A stretch of 15,800 nt of DNA from Campylobacterota bacterium (GTDB lineage: Bacteria; Campylobacterota; Campylobacteria; Campylobacterales; Sulfurovaceae). Position 1 is the first letter of the stretch. Every line of letters begins with the position of its first letter. The notes beneath the pieces are model-generated. The model saw only the letters and a list, made by a program, of their open reading frames with translations. It ran no database searches and had not been told where the DNA came from. Position numbers and translations under genes: made by a program. Location of the stretch: NCBI GenBank assembly GCA_003646505.1, contig QMKT01000020.1, positions 1-15,800 of the forward strand. Reading direction: 5' to 3'. Of the stretch, positions 13,423-15,800 are shown in pieces.

Positions 13423-14234
13423 AACTGATGCCAGAAAGGTGTTCCTACAGTAGGAGTAGAGGGAGAAGCAAACTCTCTTTCTTGCATCGTTCCTGACTCA
13501 TAGCCTAAACGTCCTGCATCTATTGCGTATCTAAATGCATTTGCCATTTTTACAGGGTCTTGTGCTAAGGCTATGGCAGAATTTAAAAGGACACCGTCAT
13601 ACCCTAACTCCATCGCTTGTGTTGCATCTGATGGTTTTCCGATACCTGCATCTACAATGAGCTGTAGGTCTGGGAATTGTTTTCTTATAGCTGTGAGGTT
13701 AGAAGGATTCATCAATCCTCTTCCTGAACCTATGGGTGAGCCCCAAGGCATGAGTATCTTACACCCTACATCTGCTAAACGTTTCGCAACTACCAGGTCA
13801 TCAGTTGTATAGGGAAATACTTCAAAACCTTCTTTGATGAGAATTTCTGCAGCTTTAACTGTTTCAAATGGGTCAGGCTGTAAGTTATACTGATCACCTA
13901 TGACTTCAAGTTTAACCCAGTTTGTACCAAAGACTTCTCTTGCCATCTGTGCTGTGGTAATGGCTTCTTTTGCAGAGTGAGAACCTGCGGTATTTGGCAA
14001 TACCTCAATCCCCATAGATTTGATGATGTCCCAAAACTGATTGCCACCACCTTCTCCTGCTGCTTGACGACGCAGTGCCACAGTTACTATCTGTGAACCA
14101 GACGTCTTAATGGCATCTTCCATGTTGGCTGGACTTGGGTAAAGTGCAGAACCTATAAGAAGTCTAGAAGAAAGCGTTTTACCACCTATCTTCCATTCCT
14201 CATTCCTCATTCCTAATTCCTCATTCATTTTCAT
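13416..14234 (-). CDS. thiG: Thiazole synthase ThiG
   Basis: ThiG condenses 1-deoxyxylulose-5-phosphate, dehydroglycine and ThiS-thiocarboxylate into the thiazole phosphate of thiamine. It is a TIM-barrel protein. Schiff-base lysine K108 is in [11 protein letters not shown], and other family segments are [37 protein letters not shown] and [12 protein letters not shown]. With the first ATG it is 272 residues, slightly long, because residues 4-13 come from a heptamer repeat. The first ATG overlaps the thiS stop (ATGA). The ATG at codon 3 has better spacing from AAGGTGG, and an ATG at codon 9 also exists, so the true start is among 14234, 14228 and 14210. It is the last gene of thiO-thiS-thiG. 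Confidence 0.95.
   Translation of the reverse strand: MKMNEELGMRNEEWKIGGKTLSSRLLIGSALYPSPANMEDAIKTSGSQIVTVALRRQAAGEGGGNQFWDIIKSMGIEVLPNTAGSHSAKEAITTAQMAREVFGTNWVKLEVIGDQYNLQPDPFETVKAAEILIKEGFEVFPYTTDDLVVAKRLADVGCKILMPWGSPIGSGRGLMNPSNLTAIRKQFPDLQLIVDAGIGKPSDATQAMELGYDGVLLNSAIALAQDPVKMANAFRYAIDAGRLGYESGTMQEREFASPSTPTVGTPFWHQFA
14192..14226. repeat. Imperfect heptamer tandem repeat at the thiG 5' end
   Basis: On the minus strand four copies of a seven-base unit, ATGAGGA or ATTAGGA, are followed by a partial fifth. The array encodes the non-family residues [10 protein letters not shown] before WKIGG. Because seven is not a multiple of three, gain or loss of one unit would shift the frame from the first ATG. 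Confidence 0.8.
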
Positions 14235-14434
14235 CCACCTTGTACGGGAGCTAGTATATCTATGGTGTCACCCTCTTTTATAATCGTATCTTCATAGGTT
14301 TTTATGGCTATAAAAGTAGTATTGACTGCTACTGCAAAACCCTCTTTTTTATATCCAAGTTCAACTATCATTTCTTTGATATTTAAATCTTCATTTAACT
14401 CTTTTAGCTCACCGTTTACACTAACTTTTATCAT
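14231..14434 (-). CDS. thiS: Sulfur carrier protein ThiS
   Basis: A 67-residue ubiquitin-fold sulfur carrier. Its C-terminal glycine is adenylated and thiocarboxylated, then donates sulfur to ThiG. The protein ends LAPVQGG, the required Gly-Gly tail, and starts MIKVSVNGE, the usual first strand. The ATG at 14434 was chosen over one five codons earlier because it has SD AAGGA seven bases upstream and gives the normal family length. It overlaps the end of thiO by 14 bases and its stop overlaps the thiG start (ATGA), so all three are translationally coupled. No thiF adenylyltransferase is in the window. Confidence 0.93.
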   Translation of the reverse strand: MIKVSVNGELKELNEDLNIKEMIVELGYKKEGFAVAVNTTFIAIKTYEDTIIKEGDTIDILAPVQGG

Positions 14435-15521
14435 TGTATAATCCTTCATTCAGTGCTTTCTCCACAATAGCAGGAGCAAGTAAATACCCATGTCGATAAA
14501 GTCCATTAATGCGTGTTAGTTTATCAGCATTTTCAATACGCGGTAAATTATCTTTAAAAGCAGGACGACAATTTGTTTCTGTATTGACTATGCGTGCTTC
14601 CCCAAAACCAGAATGAACAGAAAATACTGCTGATAAGAGTTCAAGGCTGGAACGTACGGACATTGGGCTCATATCTTCACTCTCTATCTCAGTTGCTCCA
14701 ACCACATACCTTTTAGTGCCTGGTTCTTGCGAGATCTTACACTCTTTGCAGTAGTCTAATTCTATTCCCTCACAACCATTCTCACGAGGTACGATATAAA
14801 TTTTATAACGAGGGTGAAGTAGCCTTGTAGGTCGAGTTATATTGATTTCAGATGATTCAAGCCAAAGCACTTCTCCCCTTACGCCACGTAAATCAGAAAA
14901 GTGTTCTTTGGCTCCCAAACCTCTGGAATCAAAAACCCAATCATACTCTTCAACCTTATCACCATAAAAAACTTTGGCAGGTTCAATTTTATCTACCTTG
15001 GTATATTCCATCCATTTAATGTTGGGGTTCATACTTAGTGTGTTGGTAGAAAATGCCATAAATCTTTGTGCATCTACCTGACCTTCATCTTTAAGATAAA
15101 ATGCCTTAGCATGATGCCCCAATTCTGGCTCTAACTTGGAGAGTTTTTGACTGTCAACCATTTCTATATCTTTTGCCTCTTCTATTTTATTACGCAGTGA
15201 ACTAATAAAATGATCAAGTTCCGGTATATCTTGTGGATGCGCCGTTATAATCGTTCCTTTTAATTGTAGACCATCATACACACCTGCTTCTTTGAGCAAA
15301 TCTTCCCATAGTTCCATCGAGCGTTTTCCATGCTTAAATATAGTAGATTCAGCTGTCTCAAGTTCTGCAAAAGGAGCTAACATACCTGCAGCTGTAAAAC
15401 CTGCCGCGTCAGTTCCCTCTTTAGAACTTTTATCAAAAAGTGTTAATGTGTGTCCCTCTTTAAGTAGGTTTAGTGCTAAAACTCTTCCTACAAGACCTGC
15501 ACCTACTATGGCTATATTCAT
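14421..15521 (-). CDS. thiO: Glycine oxidase ThiO (FAD-dependent)
   Basis: ThiO oxidises glycine to dehydroglycine for thiazole formation using oxygen, and is the aerobic alternative to the radical-SAM enzyme ThiH. The N-terminus MNIAIVGAGLVGRVLALNLL is an FAD-binding Rossmann motif (GxGxxG from residue 7) ending in LTLFD. The DAO-family C-terminal part includes ETNCRPAFKDNLPRI and GLYRHGYLLAPAIVEKAL. It is 366 residues long. The ATG at 15521 was chosen because it has AGGA upstream and begins directly with the Rossmann strand; a longer frame to 15590 would read into repeat DNA. It is the first gene of thiO-thiS-thiG. Similar DAO-type enzymes exist, but thiS and thiG next to it make ThiO secure. 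Confidence 0.92.
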   Translation of the reverse strand: MNIAIVGAGLVGRVLALNLLKEGHTLTLFDKSSKEGTDAAGFTAAGMLAPFAELETAESTIFKHGKRSMELWEDLLKEAGVYDGLQLKGTIITAHPQDIPELDHFISSLRNKIEEAKDIEMVDSQKLSKLEPELGHHAKAFYLKDEGQVDAQRFMAFSTNTLSMNPNIKWMEYTKVDKIEPAKVFYGDKVEEYDWVFDSRGLGAKEHFSDLRGVRGEVLWLESSEINITRPTRLLHPRYKIYIVPRENGCEGIELDYCKECKISQEPGTKRYVVGATEIESEDMSPMSVRSSLELLSAVFSVHSGFGEARIVNTETNCRPAFKDNLPRIENADKLTRINGLYRHGYLLAPAIVEKALNEGLYNDKS

Positions 15522-15538
15522 GTTTTTTCCTATACTAC

Positions 15539-15630
15539 TGTAGCGTGGGCATTCCTGCCCACGATGAGCAAAGCGAAATATGTAGTTCACTTACAAATGA
15601 TTTATTGTGGGCAGGAATGCCCACGCTACA
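15539..15630. repeat. Exact 24-bp inverted pair of REP-like palindromes
   Basis: Arms 15539-15562 and 15607-15630 are perfect reverse complements, separated by 44 bases. Each arm contains the inner palindrome CGTGGGCATTCCTGCCCACG or its near-equivalent, shared with the element at 1848-1906. It begins 18 bases upstream of the thiO ATG. Any thiO promoter must lie in its spacer or beyond it. Confidence 0.92.
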
Positions 15631-15653
15631 CAAACTATGCTTCTATCTTTCCT

Positions 15654-15736
15654 CGTTTCCACTGTCCTCAGTGGGAACGCATATCAAAATTAAATATACA
15701 AAACAAATGATGTTCCACCAGAGGACTGGAGGAACA
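15654..15736. repeat. Second palindromic repeat family: inverted pair with TCCT/AGGA loops
   Basis: Hairpin one has arms 15654-15664 and 15669-15679 with loop TCCT. Hairpin two has arms 15711-15721 and 15726-15736 with loop AGGA. Read on opposite strands they align over 26 bases, and three of the differing stem positions are changed on both sides so pairing is kept. This is a BIME-like arrangement. Confidence 0.8.
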
Positions 15737-15739
15737 AGA

Positions 15740-15765
15740 AAGGGCGAACACTTGGGTTCGCCCTT
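15740..15765. repeat. Third palindromic repeat type (AAGGGCGAAC hairpin)
   Basis: Arms AAGGGCGAAC (15740-15749) and GTTCGCCCTT (15756-15765) are perfect complements around ACTTGG. It begins five bases after the end of the next gene in transcript order (stop codon at 15771-15773), so it could also act as that gene's terminator, though no T-run follows. Confidence 0.8.
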
Positions 15766-15770
15766 ACAAA

Positions 15771-15800
15771 TTATGCGTCTATCTTGTCTGCTTCCACATA
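15771..15800 (-). CDS. 3' end of an unidentified gene (runs off right edge)
   Basis: Only the last nine codons and a TAA stop are inside the window, reading YVEADKIDA. This is far too short to identify. It has the same direction as thiO and lies 249 bases upstream of it, separated by the repeat cluster. It is called coding because the frame is open to the edge and the neighbouring repeats begin right after the stop. A similar 3' sequence at 15630-15662 supports some special history here. Confidence 0.45.
   Translation of the reverse strand, partial: YVEADKIDA

Noticed and set aside
14435..14449. Five-codon longer ThiS start
   Set aside because: The internal ATG has a well-spaced AAGGA and gives the normal ThiS length; the upstream ATG overlaps that SD.
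15522..15590. N-terminal extension of ThiO
   Set aside because: The extra codons read through the REP-like arm, and the FAD-binding strand starts at the internal ATG, which has its own SD.
1..15800. CRISPR array, tRNA, rRNA or insertion-sequence transposase
   Set aside because: No regularly spaced direct repeats, cloverleaf, rRNA segment or transposase frame was found on reading both strands.

Overview
The window looks like chromosomal DNA from a member of the Campylobacterota (Sulfurovum/Sulfurimonas-like). It is AT-rich and densely packed. It carries an epsilonproteobacterial-type periplasmic nitrate reductase (NapA), a futalosine-pathway menaquinone gene (mqnE) and short leader regions with -10 elements but little visible -35. 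The genus is inferred from gene content only; no marker gene such as 16S rRNA is present.

Region 1 (1-3605, all minus strand) concerns nitrate respiration and probably nitric-oxide/nitrosative stress. The 5' part of napA lies at the left edge. Upstream of it sits a transcription unit read in the order DUF2249-like protein, 12-TM histidine-rich membrane protein, DUF59/MIP18 protein, Crp/Fnr regulator. The regulator has an FNR-type recognition helix but no N-terminal cysteine cluster. The unit's promoter has a TTGA-N6-TCAA box centred exactly 41.5 bp upstream of the predicted start. Related boxes lie over the regulator's own putative promoter and in front of napA, so the regulator may control all three.

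Region 2 (3605-9540) is core metabolism. A purine phosphoribosyltransferase and mqnE run on the minus strand, divergent from the glnD-glmS pair on the plus strand. The divergent promoters appear to overlap. A hairpin terminator separates glmS from the convergent thiamine operon.

Region 3 (9541-15521, minus strand) is a thiamine locus. A thiO-thiS-thiG biosynthetic block (thiazole sulfur carrier, glycine oxidase, thiazole synthase) ends in a hairpin. It is followed by a TPP riboswitch that leads a salvage operon: TonB-dependent receptor, 84-residue YkoF/MTH1187-like putative thiamine-binding protein, PnuC-family transporter (PnuT-like) and a thiamine-kinase-like phosphotransferase. The leader shows a base-pairing scheme for translational control of the receptor.

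Region 4 (15539-15800) is a cluster of three kinds of palindromic repeat (REP/BIME-like) in about 230 bases, next to the 3' end of an unidentified gene. One of these repeat types also sits inside the nitrosative-stress-like operon at 1848-1906. No tRNA, rRNA, CRISPR array, prophage or insertion-sequence transposase was seen, and no stretch over 300 bases lacks a gene.
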